Of a DNA stretch of 64,000 bases, positions 54,235 to 64,000 are shown piece after piece (the stretch's first letter is position 1; the number at the start of each line of letters is the position of its first letter). Made by a program: the position numbers and the translations under genes. Source of the DNA: Odontocerum albicorne (Eukaryota > Arthropoda > Insecta > Trichoptera > Odontoceridae); the NCBI GenBank assembly GCA_949825065.1, contig OX463859.1:26243847-26307846 (forward strand), in the 5' to 3' direction. A model generated the notes under the pieces. It had not been told where the DNA came from. It ran no database searches and worked only from the letters and a program-made list of their open reading frames with translations.

Positions 54235-54425
54235 ATAAAATATCGATTTACAAAACAAGTCTTCGTTGTGCTCCCCTGATGATGAGTAGAAAACCTTGGA
54301 ACCGGTAAGATTATAACGTTACAAAAAGTGAAATAAACAGTGTTTGATAAAACAAATTACAATGTTTTTAAACCTCCACAATGTTAATGCCTTAACTATA
54401 AATAATATATAAATATCATAATTGA
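54235..54425 (+). mobile_element. Penelope-like element terminus
   Basis: 'gtgctcccctgatgatgagt' + 'agaaaaccttggaaccggta', then the tail with 'gtgaaataaacagtgtttga' and 'cacaatgttaatgccttaac'. The copy is truncated to the terminus, and its hammerhead-like core has GGAA in place of GAAA. Confidence 0.75.
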
Positions 54426-56253
54426 TTGATACCAACGTGGTAACTTCATTGCCATTTTATTTTTTCTTTAGACTACATAAAAACATCTAGAATTTTTTTT
54501 AATCAAACCATATGGTTTTTAATGAAAAATAGACTTTTTACTTCTTTATCATAATTGTCAAGCTCATCTTGGGGTGTAAAAATTTCTGTTCCCCGAATTT
54601 CAGGATTTACGTTGCTACACAGGAGATGAATGAGGAGAAGACGCTTGTCCTGTTTGGATCAGATAAAGTCATGTTATTCAGGTAGATCACGAAAAGTCTA
54701 AAACCAGCCCCATTAAACGAGGTGCACAGCCTTTAGATTAAGAGCAATGCTCAAAGATCCAAACAGCTGCATGTTCCCAGATATTGGTTACATAACCACC
54801 AGCTCTAATTCCTTAGGTTGAAATCTAGGCACATTTTATCAAACCCACTATGTAACTGGAACAACCACAAGCTACGAGTATTAAACGAGTAGACATAAAT
54901 ATCAGGCTATAGCGAGTGGATTTTGCTCGTCAAGACATTACCACCTGGCTCTGAACTGCTCTAGAGGATATGGAAATGTATTTGAAACAGAAGTTAGGAG
55001 AATCAAGCATAACGTGGAAAAATGGGGAATATAACGTGATGGAATGACTTTGTATCTGCTGTAAAAAATTACCTATACGACACTTACTGCAGTGTTTAAG
55101 GAGTCTGGTGTTTTGTATAGAATATGACTTGAACCGTTAAATGCTCAATGTTATCCAAGCGGCCAAATTCTGAGAGGAGATTAAAAATAATTAGTCCCTT
55201 TGACACGATAAGAAAACAAAGAGCGTATATTTTGTGACGGTTTTTACATTTTATATTTATTTTTCATATACAATGCGAGAAGTGATAACGTTACGGTCGA
55301 GTGAACGCTCAGCTTATTTCTAATTCAATCGTATTAGGTGACACAAAGCGACTGTAGTTCCCCATCAATCCCCATCTCGTGTGGTGGACCACAATGCTGG
55401 AGATTTAGGCAGTCTCTATCCAAAACTCCATCATTTTCAATTACTCAAATACTTACGCCTCCCACAGAGTAGGTTTAAACGTTACATACAGTATTTGCTG
55501 TAAGAAATACGTTTACATTAGTGTGGTCAAACTGAGATGTTTTTTTTTGTGTGAGTTGTCAAAAAGTAAGCGGATTTGAATTATATCGACTTGTTTGTTA
55601 CATTTTTTTAATATTATCGCTTTTATCGTTCATTACTGTGTCCTGATCATCAATTTTTAATGATGTCACGTGGTTTTAGTAAGAAACAATAAAGATCCAC
55701 CAATAATTCACACCTATCAAGTCTTGCTCAGAACATGTAGTAATGTTAGCACATGCTATGAGTCCTGTATCAGATTGATTACTATATTTGTACATCCGCG
55801 ACCAAATTGCTATGTTCACGACCAGATTGATTGCTATATTTGTATATCCACGACCAGATTGCCATATCCACGACCAGATATATTGCTATATTTGTTAAAA
55901 AAAAAACATTATTTGCATGTTCCCTGCGCATCTATTTAACTCCATTTTTTTTTCAAGTAGATTTCAATCTTATAATTGATAGCTGGTTTGAGATTGTCTG
56001 GGTTCTGTAGAAAAATATAACGCATAAGAATTTAGGAATATAAAAGAACAGATCATATCACATGGTAAAGACTTTTTGAATTTCAGGAGCCTTAAAATAT
56101 AAAAGTTTAAAATAATGTGTTTTTCAGGACTTGGTAAGAAAAGCAAAGTTGAGAAATAAATGGGGATAGAGAAACCTATAATACAAACGTTTGTAATAAA
56201 AATTGCATATACTCGTATCACACAGAACCTTAATAAATAAAAATTGCTCTATC
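54426..56253. other. No firm gene; decayed coding-like stretch near 54600-55060 and short repeats
   Basis: After 'aatttcag' at 54604 a frame reads 'IYVATQEMNEEKTLVLFGSD' to a stop at 54685, followed by broken readings ('FKDPNSCMFPDIGYITTSS'-like). It looks like a decayed protein or transposon, but I do not recognise it. At 55770-55890 there are irregular repeats of 'ccacgaccagattg' with 'attgctatatttgtatat'. Confidence 0.35.
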
Positions 56254-57111
56254 ATAAAAAGCTTGTAAGCAGTCTCCTAAAGATCCTACTATTTGCAGAC
56301 AATATCGTATTAATAAGTGAAAAACATGAAGACCTGCAAAATAGTCTGTAAAGGTGAAGACGAATCTTGGAGGACAATGGATTGAGACTGAGCAGAAAGA
56401 AAACAGAGTATCTGTACCTACCATTCGAGAACACAAATGCTGTCACTCCCGTAATGCAAATGGATGGAGAAACATTACCAAATTGTGACTCCTTTAAGTA
56501 TCTTGAGTCACTCATCCATAGCGATGGAGGATGTGCAGCAGATGTAACACATAGAATTAGTGTGGGATGGATGAAGTTTAGATCAATGACGGGAGTTCTA
56601 TGTGATTCGAAAATGCCAGCAAAGTTTAAAGGAAAAGTATACCAAACGATTGTCAGACTCGCACTCCTCTATGGCTCCGAATGCTGGACGATGTATAACT
56701 CTTACTCTAGGCAACTAGAAACTGCTGAAATGCGCATGCTAAGATGGTCAGTTGGTGTGTCCCTAAGATACAAAATAAAAAGCTCACGCATTCGCGGAAG
56801 CTTAGGTGTTACAGACATCAACAGCAAGATGGAGGAGAGGCGATTGAGATGGTATGGCCACGTTGGACGCAGAGTACCCGATCGCATTGTGAACCAGGCA
56901 ATCTCCATGGATCTTTCTCGATAACAGCCAGAGGTAGACCAAAGAGTTCATGGGTGGTGCAAAAAGATTACCTGATGCAGAGGCACGGCCTGGGGGACGT
57001 AGTCCGGGACAGAAGAGCATACAACCTGATGACGAGGAGAGCTGACCCCAACAGTCTTCGCAGACAGTGAGTTGGGATGGAGCCAGGGAGAAGAAGATAA
57101 AAAGCTTGTAA
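56254..57111 (+). mobile_element. 5'-truncated RTE-type LINE with 15-bp target-site duplication
   Basis: Flanked by the perfect direct repeat 'ataaaaagcttgtaa' at 56254-56268 and 57097-57111. The insert (56269-57096) starts inside the reverse transcriptase: 'LLFADNIVLISE' (motif F-A-D-D, here D to N), a stop region, then open 56367-56924: 'LSRKKTEYLYLPF', 'FKYLESLIHSDGG', 'KFKGKVYQTIVRLALLYGSE', 'AEMRMLRWSVGV', 'MEERRLRWYGHV'. After a frameshift it continues 'RGRPKSSWVVQKDYLMQRH' to a stop at 57070. It ends in a short aag-type tail with no poly(A), as in RTE elements. Confidence 0.93.
56367..56924 (+). pseudogene. LINE reverse transcriptase C-terminal domain
   Basis: The longest true coding relic in the window: 185 codons covering the thumb and C-terminal region of an RTE-like ORF2. 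It lacks the endonuclease and most of the catalytic palm, the preceding FADD motif is altered to FADN, and the frame shifts near 56920. It cannot give a working enzyme. Confidence 0.9.
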
Positions 57112-58149
57112 TAAAAATTGCGATAAAAATGCTTGATTTGTCCAATTTTACAGCGTGCATTTTTTAAATTAATTTGTTAACACATTTTTAGTAAACAATT
57201 TGCAAAATACACCTTTGAAATTTGTTGAAATAAAGTATATTTATTATAAAATGTTTTTTTTTAATTAAAAAAAAATAAAAATAATAGTTATGTAACTTAT
57301 TGATAAAACTCGTACATTATTGATAATTGAGAGAAATTAGGTAATTTGAGACTCGTTCGTTATATTGCTTGACTTCTATAATATTTTATTTCAAAGACGG
57401 GATTTTTTTTTCGAAATGTTCAACTATTATATTTGTAATACAATTTCTGTTGGGTATATAACGTTTAACGATATTCATCTGAAGAAAATAGATTTGTTAG
57501 GAACAAATTTTCTTTTAAAAGTTTTTTTTTTAAAAGAACAAGTAAAGTTACTGTAGTATATTACACATACGAAGAAACAAGCTCTAAGTGAAAACTCTCT
57601 CTCTTTGGCTGGCTGTAATATTTGCACGATAAAATTGTTTAAGCATCTTATTTCAACATTATAATTTTCTCTACAATATTAGAAAACATTCATAAAACTT
57701 TCTTTAATTAATAAAGTTCACAAAAACAACATTAAGGTGAATATCTAAAATAATTAATAATTTCGAACCTCTTTTTAGAAAAGATACTTAGAGTAAAGGA
57801 ACTTAGTTAGTTAGTACTTAGTTAAAACCAACTTAGAGCAAAGGAGAAGTTGAATTATCAACAAGTGTCAAATAATATAAATAATATAAACTCAAAATAA
57901 GGAAGAACATTATGGGCTTACTGCGAATATGAACTAAAAAAGTCCTTGATTTACGTGAAAATATCTTTTGTTGCCAATACGATAAAAAACATAAAAACAC
58001 TTTATAAAGAAATATGCAAATAGTATTATGTTTAATGTCAAAGGAAAATATTTCTACGGAATAAAGATGTAAAGAAATGTTAACTGCTTTGAATAAAATA
58101 TTGAAGGCTGAAATTCTAAGAAAACGACGTCCGTGGCCTAGTTATGTTA
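57112..58149. other. No recognisable gene
   Basis: AT-rich. The stretch after the LINE continues the pre-insertion sequence ('taaaaattgcgataaaaatg'). Confidence 0.45.
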
Positions 58150-58345
58150 TCCAAAAAGGTTTTCAGTTTTTTAACACTTCTTAAAAAATCTTTCAGGTTT
58201 ATTGGAAGAGATTGCTACATTATTATGGACCCACCAGGTTGTATTGTATTACACTTCAGTTGTAAACAGCAAATCTGGGGGGCTTATTGCCATGTAGATA
58301 GACATCTTCACAATCGTAAAGATGTTAAATAGGCCTTAAAGGAAC
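58150..58345. mobile_element. LINE family B 3' tails in inverted arrangement
   Basis: 'ttggaagagattgctacatt' + 'attatggacccaccaggttg' corresponds to the LINE-B 3' UTR ('ttggaagagattgccgccat' + 'gtaataagcccgccagattg' at 6541-6580). Its reverse complement follows at about 58265-58300 ('caaatctggggggcttattg' + 'ccatgtag'). The two face each other. Confidence 0.6.
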
Positions 58346-58354
58346 ATCCGGCAG

Positions 58355-58450
58355 GATTTAAAAAAAAATGTTCCAACGAGAATCGAACCGCAACCTTCAG
58401 ATTGGGAGACATCCATCTTACTAACAAGGTCGAATCGAACAGTACTGTAT
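58355..58450 (-). mobile_element. tRNA-derived SINE (family 2)
   Basis: On the minus strand 'accttgttagtaagatggat' + 'gtctcccaatctgaaggttg' + 'cggttcgattctcgttggaa'. The B box gttcgattc is intact and the A box is weak. Same family as 39655-39790. Confidence 0.6.
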
Positions 58451-58729
58451 ACAATGAAAACGTAACCAAATACAAAAGTTTTATAACATAATAATAATAA
58501 ATCTGATTTATAAAGTTTTCAAATAATTAGATGGTCATGTTGATTTCTGTAACTCGGAGGTACAAGATTTGTTTTCTGTTTAAAATTTTCGAGGTCGATT
58601 CCCTAAAATGATATTGATAATGGTCTCTGGATGTCTACGAGAGACGATAGACTGACGCAGCAGGTCCAATATATCTCCAACTGTGACTACGGATTCCAAT
58701 AACCGCATTTCCTTCTACATATGTTGCAA

Positions 58730-59759
58730 ACATGGACAGAATTCTGCAGTACCTCGAAGATTTGCTTTCTTTGAAATTGCTTCCTGTACAAGTTACCCAG
58801 CCTAGCCTAGTACTTCACAGGTTCCGATTGTTGACTTATTTTTCCCATTGTAGATTATCTAGGTCGAAAAAAAAATATCTACTTACAGGTGTTCCTAAAT
58901 CGAAGCTTAGGATGTCTCTGGTTACACGTGGCGTCTGCTATATCAACATACATATTGAGCTACCGGATTAAAATACATACATTGTTACATCTAGGGTTTT
59001 AGTTATGCAATTGAAATAATTAAATAAGGTAAATAAACTAGAAAACCCTATTAATATAGTGATATAAGGAGACCAATTTATGTAGGTTTTTTACATTTAG
59101 GCACATAAAATTCTACCACTACTGGGACCCTATGTTTAATCTTAACCCCCTTTTTATTTGTTTTTTTTTGCTATAACCTAAACCGTTGTCATGATCTAAC
59201 ACACTTCTTATATATTTTCATTATCATGTGCCCTGAGTTTGAAATATTTCGAAGAATATGTATTATAGATCATTTTCAAGATAAATACATTTGTTTTATC
59301 ATTTTACTTAACATTTGATACAGGTTCAATCCAATAACATACAATAAAAAAAACGAACACATTATTTAAAATCTAAATATAAAACAACAACAGGAAAACT
59401 AAAGTCATGCTTTCCTGTGAAGTAACTCAGTTATGCCTAAAAGGTTATAAAGAAGTTCAATCGTCATTTTGTTCACAGATATATAGAATAATCGGAAAAT
59501 TCATTCAATGGAGTTGTTCCGTGTGCGAGCAGGAATACTCTTAAAAGCTCAGTTCGTGGATGCAGCATCAAAAACTATAATAATTTATGATAACGTAAAT
59601 AATTTTTCGGTATATTAAACAAAATTTTGTAACCAAACGCTTTGATTTTTTTCTGTTAGCATTTTTGTAAATTTGTTAACAGTTATGTAGCACTCTTCTA
59701 ACAACTAAGGAGTAAAATCGAAGCAAACGCATAAATTCCATACTCTTTGCAATATCATC
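58730..59759. other. No recognisable gene
   Basis: A 60-bp block at 58959-59018 ('agctaccggattaaaataca' + 'tacattgttacatctagggt') is a near-copy of 23030-23090, so it is a repeat. The frame 58732-58971 ends in this repeat and shows no family motif. Confidence 0.45.
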
Positions 59760-59990
59760 GTCGTCGTTGCTGGGCCTCGTAGTCGAGGATTTCCTCGCCA
59801 CTCCAACGTCACTCTGCTAGAAAGCGAAGCCGTGCCATGAAGTTTGTTTTAAGTGAGTGAGCCGTTACACATCAGCAAACTCATCGGCCACACCACTGCA
59901 CTGAATCCGATGGCACATCGAGGTGAGACGATCGGAGCTAACCGGCATGTTGGGTGAATCTTGGCAATATACGAGTAGGTGCCGCTGAAA
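59760..59990 (-). mobile_element. tRNA-derived SINE (family 1), 3' half
   Basis: On the minus strand it contains 'gttagctccgatcgtctcac', 'ctcgatgtgccatcggattc', 'ccgatgagtttgctgatgtg' and 'taacggctcactcac', and goes on to 'ggcgaggaaatcctcgacta' + 'cgaggcccagc', matching the 3' half of the copies at 1720-2065 and 13320-13615. The tRNA head is missing. Confidence 0.75.
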
Positions 59991-60059
59991 TACCTACTTC
60001 CAGACACCATTCGAATCGATCTGTTTTATACGGTCTTGGAGAAAATCAATTAATTTAAA

Positions 60060-60640
60060 CATGAAAATAATTTATCAATACAAGATTATGAATACAATTT
60101 GTCAAGACAAGAATATAAAGACGATTTGTCCAGACAAGAATGTGAAAACAACTTGTCAAGACGTGGATATGAACAAAATTTGACAAATCAATAATATATA
60201 GACGATTTATTAAAACAAGAATATGGAAACAGTTTGTCAAGACAAGAATATGAAGACGATTTGTCAAGACAAAAACATGAAAAAGATTTGCCAAGACAAG
60301 AATAAGAAAATAATATGTCAAGACAAATATATGAAGACAATTTGTCAAGATTAGAATATGAACACGACTTGTCAAGACAAAAACATGAACATGATTTGTC
60401 AAGACAAAAATAAGAAGATAATTTGTCAAGATTAGAATGTGAACATGACTTGTCAAGACAAGATCATGAAAATAATTTATCAAGACAAGAATAAGAGAAC
60501 AATATGTCAAGACAAAAATATGAAGATAATTTGTCAAGATTAGAATATGAATACGACTTGTCAAGACAAAAACATGAAAATGATTTGTTAAGACCAGAAT
60601 AAGAAGACAATTTGTAGAGACAAAAGCATAACGACGATTT
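60060..60640 (+). repeat. 27-bp tandem array, about 20 units, fossil 9-residue coding repeat
   Basis: The unit is 'gacgatttgtcaagacaaga' + 'atatgaa'. In one plus frame it gives (E-Y-E-D-D-L-S-R-Q)n with charged variation: QEYEDDLSRQKHEKDLPRQ, EYEHDLSRQKHEHDLSRQ. About five units carry an in-frame TAA (gaataag). The complementary strand happens to stay open for 203 codons because the period is a multiple of three, but its leucine-isoleucine-rich product is not credible. No flanking gene was recognised. Confidence 0.85.
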
Positions 60641-60649
60641 CGACACCCT

Positions 60650-60905
60650 TTGAATTGTTTCCTCATCCCCCATATTCCCCGGACACGGCACCCTGCGACT
60701 TCTTCCTGTTTCCGTAATTAAAAAATTGACTCGGCGGGAAGAAATTTTCGTTGAATCAGGATGTCATCGCCGCAGTAAATTACTATTTTGCGGAGTTTGA
60801 AAATGTCTATTTTTCAGACGGGGTGAAAAATTTGAAAATCGCTTGGAAAAAATATATAGCCCTCAAAGGGACTGCGTTGAAAATGTGGTAATTCTTTCTG
60901 ATAAA
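60650..60905 (+). pseudogene. mariner transposase C-terminal fragment
   Basis: Plus strand: 'HPPYSPDTAPCDFFLFP', a stop, then 'LKN.LGGKKFSLNQDVIAAV' and 'NYYFAEFENVYFSDGVKNL' to 'KYIALKGTALKMW'. The order 'HPPYSPDLAP(C/S)D.FLFP.LK..L.G..F....' followed by a 'W.KCI.L.G.Y.EK'-like end is that of mariner. It differs from the 26.6-kb element, so it is another lineage. Confidence 0.85.
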
Positions 60906-61529
60906 ATTTATTTTACTTTCTTTTTACTAAATTTCTTAAATTAACCTTATATATTCATAATCTGTAATATATTGGACATTTTTATACAAAGGAACATTTA
61001 ACAAAGATCATTTTTAAAAATTCAGGCATATGTGGATGTCTCCTCACAGAAAAAAAAATTTTGAATTGTGTTCTCTGAATGCTAACTAAATTATGCGTAT
61101 CCATCCTTCATGAAGATCTGATTTTGACAAATAGCCCTTTGGCTATCAATAATTTCTATAGATTATATACTGCGAACCATAAATTCTTATAGCGCTTTTA
61201 AAGAAAACAATGCAAAAATAACGCTATATAAAACTCTGCCTGAGAAAATACTGCGGCAGATCAAACCTACTGATTATCTTAGAGAATTGATTTCCTTGTA
61301 ATTGAAGCATTGGGTTTTCTCTGTCAAGTGTGAGTACTGGCTGAAGTGCAATATTTTGCACATCATAAAAGAAATACACGAACAGGTAGCTTCCATTCAC
61401 AAGGTGGTTGACAATTCTACACGATAACGAGACATAGCCCATCGTATCGTACCAATATGAAAAATCTTATTACAGAGGCAAGTTATTCCAATTGATGTCA
61501 AAATATAAAAATGTTTGTCTAACTTTGAA

Positions 61530-61970
61530 TATTTAACATTTTGGTATCACTGGTAATGAATGTGTTCATTTCTTGGCAAAGGAAGCATGTTCTACCGGTT
61601 GTTCCCTATTTGATTTTACACAGCCAGTAACTGATCTTTTACATAAAATAAAACATGATACTTGGCACCGATGGGCGCTGGATTGGGATATTAGTGGTGT
61701 AAATAAGGGCTCTATATATAAATCAATTCAACAATCTACCCCTTTGAGACCATGGTATAATATAATAAAAATGAACAAGATGGAAATGTTGAACATACAC
61801 ATTTGTCGTTTGCGGACGGGCAACTGCGTGGGGGCTAGTCATCTTTACAGAATGGCCATTGTGAAGAAACCCGACTGCGAGTGTTGTCTGGATGATGAAA
61901 TTATAAATCATGTATTTTTCGGTCGTCTTTTGTGACGCAACTTTGATTTACTAAAAACCATATCTTGACC
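61530..61970 (+). pseudogene. Non-LTR retrotransposon RNase H C-terminus and zinc-knuckle region
   Basis: From 61548 'GITGNECVHFLAKEACSTG' is the end of an RNase H domain ('H.GI.GNE.AD.LAKEA'). It continues 'LRPWYNIIKMNKMEMLNIHI' + 'CRLRTGNCVGASHLYRM' and 'KKPDCECCLDDEIINHVFF', the 'R+RTG.C....HL.+......P.C.CC..DE...H..F.C' block. Open to 61935, then a shift ('RNFDLLKTIS'). It lacks a start and the upstream reverse transcriptase. It probably belongs with 53440-54165. Confidence 0.85.
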
Positions 61971-62759
61971 ACGTCCAATGAATGTTGCATTTTTTTCTTT
62001 CTTCACGGAACATTTTTCAATTATAGATTATATTGTCACATTTTTTTAAGTTAATCATTTGAAACTTACAATTGTTTAGAATTTGTATTCTTTTAAATTA
62101 CGAGTAGTTTTACTATATTGACTCGTATAATTGCAAGGTGACTTTAATTTGGTGGCACCATTCATTCTAGGGGTTTTAATAATAGATGGATTGCCTATTA
62201 TTTAAAAAAAAAGAAGTTTATCATTTGCTAAGAATTAAATATATAAACTATGTGTTTTTTTATGATATTATTCCCAATTTTGATAGCAAAAACTTATTGT
62301 GACTTCCAGTACATGTTATGTATTCTCAATAAAAGTAATCAATTTGTCATTGTTCGCTAGCTAGAAACACCCACCTAAAGGTGAACAGTCAATATAATAA
62401 AGAAAAACAAATACTTTTTAGGTTTCCATTTTATTTTCCAAGTAAAACGAATATTAAGCTTTCAGCTTTTGAAAGAAAACGGTAAGTAAATAAAGATTTA
62501 ATTAATGGTTTCAAGTTAAACGGCCATTTTAAAACTTTGTCGTTAAAATTGGTTTCAAAGATAAATAAAAGTCCTTGGTTAGATAAGGTTTCAAGAGCTA
62601 AAGATAATTTACTATTGAAAAAAGATTAATCCACAGTTTTCATCATTAAGACTGTGTTTATTTTGCTACTGTAAATATTATATTATAATAACGTAATATA
62701 AAACTTTGGTTTTAATAAATGTTCGCTTTTTGAGTTCATCTTTTTTCGTATCAAAGTGT
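61971..62759. other. No recognisable gene
   Basis: AT-rich. No motif or shared repeat was seen. Confidence 0.4.
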
Positions 62760-63060
62760 TAGAGAAACGAGCAGTATGCGCAGCTTTAGGAAGCGTTTGA
62801 AGTCAACTCTTTTTGGGAATTTTTATAAAAATTTATGATTATATATTAACACTACATCAATTCAAGTCAAATGTGTTACTATCACATATCGGAAGACCTA
62901 AAAAGTTTCTTTATATTTTGACTTACATCGATATATTTTCAGCGATTTTCAGTGTTATTCTGAACATATGCAGACGCAGTGAAGTTCCTGATCTTATGGC
63001 TGCAGTCATCACCTTCCTATCGTCACACACAATGCTTTTGTATATTTTTTTTTATATGTT
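62760..63060 (+). mobile_element. LINE family C 3' region
   Basis: 'gcgcagctttaggaagcgtt' + 'tgaagtcaactctttttggg' gives 'RSFRKRLKSTLFGNFYKNL', an ORF2-end-like string ('(S)F(R)+RL+..LF'). The following 250 bp match 36640-36870. The open frame over 62813-63094 is UTR. Confidence 0.55.
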
Positions 63061-63119
63061 AATGAAAAACAAACATGTTCAATTAATTCTGTGATATTTT
63101 ATATTTTTCCCAAAAGCAA

Positions 63120-63560
63120 ATACAATCGTCTCTCACCTTAAACCTCCCTTTAACAGGTTGAACATGAAAAACCATCGAAATGCTCCCGTTTTATCACATC
63201 TATATATCTTAAACTGTACCACTATCCCCTCATATCTCGTCGAAAAAATTCAACGACATTCCAATCACGGACTCGCGTTATGCTCCAGCAAAGATTATCT
63301 TTTGATTTTTCCAGTACATCACTGTTATTTTTTCACGACTTCTTTAATATTCATGCTGTTATGCTCTGGACCCAACTACCGACTAATATGCCTTGCAGCA
63401 TCATTGAAGTACTTCAAAAGTCTAATTGAAAAGCATTTTATCTCCCATTTTTATCACACTTTCGTTTATACAGTAAAGCCTAACGAGCTTAATGACATGT
63501 GACAATCTCTTTCAACTAAACATAAACATGTCAAAGGTGCCTTATGTTTTTTTTATTTAA
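63120..63560 (+). mobile_element. LINE family B ORF2 C-terminus
   Basis: Open from 63158: 'LNRLNMKNHRNAPVLSHLYI' (upstream in frame), 'TIPSYLVEKIQRHSNHGLAL', 'YLLIFPVHHCYFFTTSLIFM', then 'FKSLIEKHFISHF'. It aligns with 6063-6290 and 32260-32480, and of the four copies it has the longest unbroken frame. 5'-truncated. Confidence 0.75.
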
Positions 63561-63624
63561 CATGGCTAGCTTATTTCCATGTGACAATCTCTTTCAACTA
63601 ACTAGAAATATGTTTAAATGGGTC

Positions 63625-63860
63625 CTAAGTGAAAATCAGGCTGGAATCCCATTTTTTTTAATCTGGCTTCCAGTGGGGATCAAACCCGCAACCTCCAGAT
63701 CAACAGACAAGCGTTTTACCACCAGGTCACGGAGGTCGTCTATGTTCTAACTAGACTGGATATTTTTAAAATCTTGGTTTAAACATAATTGAAACCGCAG
63801 CCCTGGTCTGGAAGACAATCGTCCAACCAACTAGGTCACAATAATTGTCCTGTTAGTCAC
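63625..63860 (-). mobile_element. tRNA-derived SINE (family 2), one clear copy and a second scrap
   Basis: On the minus strand (63745 to 63640) 'cctccgtgacctggtggtaa' + 'aacgcttgtctgttgatctg' + 'gaggttgcgggtttgatccc' has an A-box-like (tgacctggtgg) and a B-box-like (ggtttgatccc) element, then 'cactggaagccagatt'. A second, poorer copy lies at 63780-63850 ('gaaaccgcagccctggtctg', reverse). Confidence 0.65.
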
Positions 63861-63889
63861 ATAACGTGTTTTTCCTGGTTTCCTATCAT

Positions 63890-64000
63890 ATTTTTATTCA
63901 TTGTAATTTATTTTTATCAAACACTGTTTATTCCACTTTTTTGTAACGGTATAACCCTACCAGTTTCAAGGTTTTCACCTCATCTTGAGGGGAGCACAAA
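63890..64000 (-). mobile_element. Penelope-like element terminus, cut by window edge
   Basis: On the minus strand 'gtgctcccctcaagatgagg' + 'tgaaaaccttgaaactggta', then 'gggttataccgttac', 'gtggaataaacagtgtttga'. The body of the element should continue to the right of the window. Confidence 0.8.

Noticed and set aside
60055..60666. 203-codon minus-strand frame rich in Leu, Ile and Val
   Set aside because: Artefact of the 27-bp tandem array. The plus-strand frame gives a more protein-like charged repeat, and no start or splice context supports the minus frame.

Overview
The window is AT-rich eukaryotic DNA, almost certainly from an insect. Genes are split by spliceosomal introns with gt...ag borders. 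One gene encodes a secreted protein of the DUF1091 (CheB-like) type common in insects. The rest is dominated by transposon families typical of insect genomes: mariner, other Tc1/mariner relatives, a pogo-type MITE, a hAT-type MITE, Penelope-like elements, several non-LTR retrotransposon families and tRNA-derived SINEs. Long uninterrupted frames are mostly repeat artefacts. There is no operon structure, no rRNA, no CRISPR, and no species-diagnostic marker, so I do not name a species.

Two host genes can be read. (1) On the plus strand, four exons at 20376-20447, 23825-23989, 25968-26135 and 29846-30025 join, all in phase 0, into a 194-residue secreted protein with a signal peptide, four mature cysteines and the 'CPIPAGTY' signature of DUF1091 / MD-2-like proteins. 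A poly(A) signal lies at 30132. (2) On the minus strand, two short exons at 39280-39331 and 36320-36375 join to give the amino terminus of an STK32 (YANK) serine/threonine kinase: a MGANQS myristoylation-type start, then the glycine-rich ATP loop GKGSFG. Later kinase exons were not found. They must lie left of 36320, either in stretches I failed to read or outside the window. If they lie left of 20376, the DUF1091 gene sits inside an STK32 intron on the opposite strand.

Layout. 1-8.9 kb: LINE 3' ends, a SINE, Penelope-like terminal pieces (one a foldback, one split by a LINE) and a 33-bp array coding an 11-residue repeat. 9-20 kb: a MITE, SINEs, and tandem arrays with periods of about 37, 62, 129 and 84 bp plus a complex array at 19.2-19.9 kb. 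20.4-30.1 kb: the DUF1091 gene, whose introns hold a degenerate transposase, LINE pieces, a 952-bp mariner with TA target duplications and a 37-bp minisatellite. 30.1-36 kb: a pogo-type MITE, LINEs, a Penelope-like element with a GIY-YIG domain, and a hAT-type MITE. 36.3-39.4 kb: the STK32 exons, with a 106-bp satellite of about 15.5 units inside the intron. 39.6-64 kb: more SINEs and LINEs, a 48-bp array, a long imperfect inverted repeat (45969-46452), a (TA)n tract, a 5'-truncated LINE with a 15-bp target duplication (56254-57111), a 27-bp fossil coding array, two mariner fragments and another Penelope end at the right edge.

The most interesting signals are the hammerhead-ribozyme-like core with compensatory changes in the Penelope-like termini, the long hairpin locus at 46 kb, the higher-order structure of the 106-bp and 129-bp arrays, and the kinase exon pair flanking the satellite.
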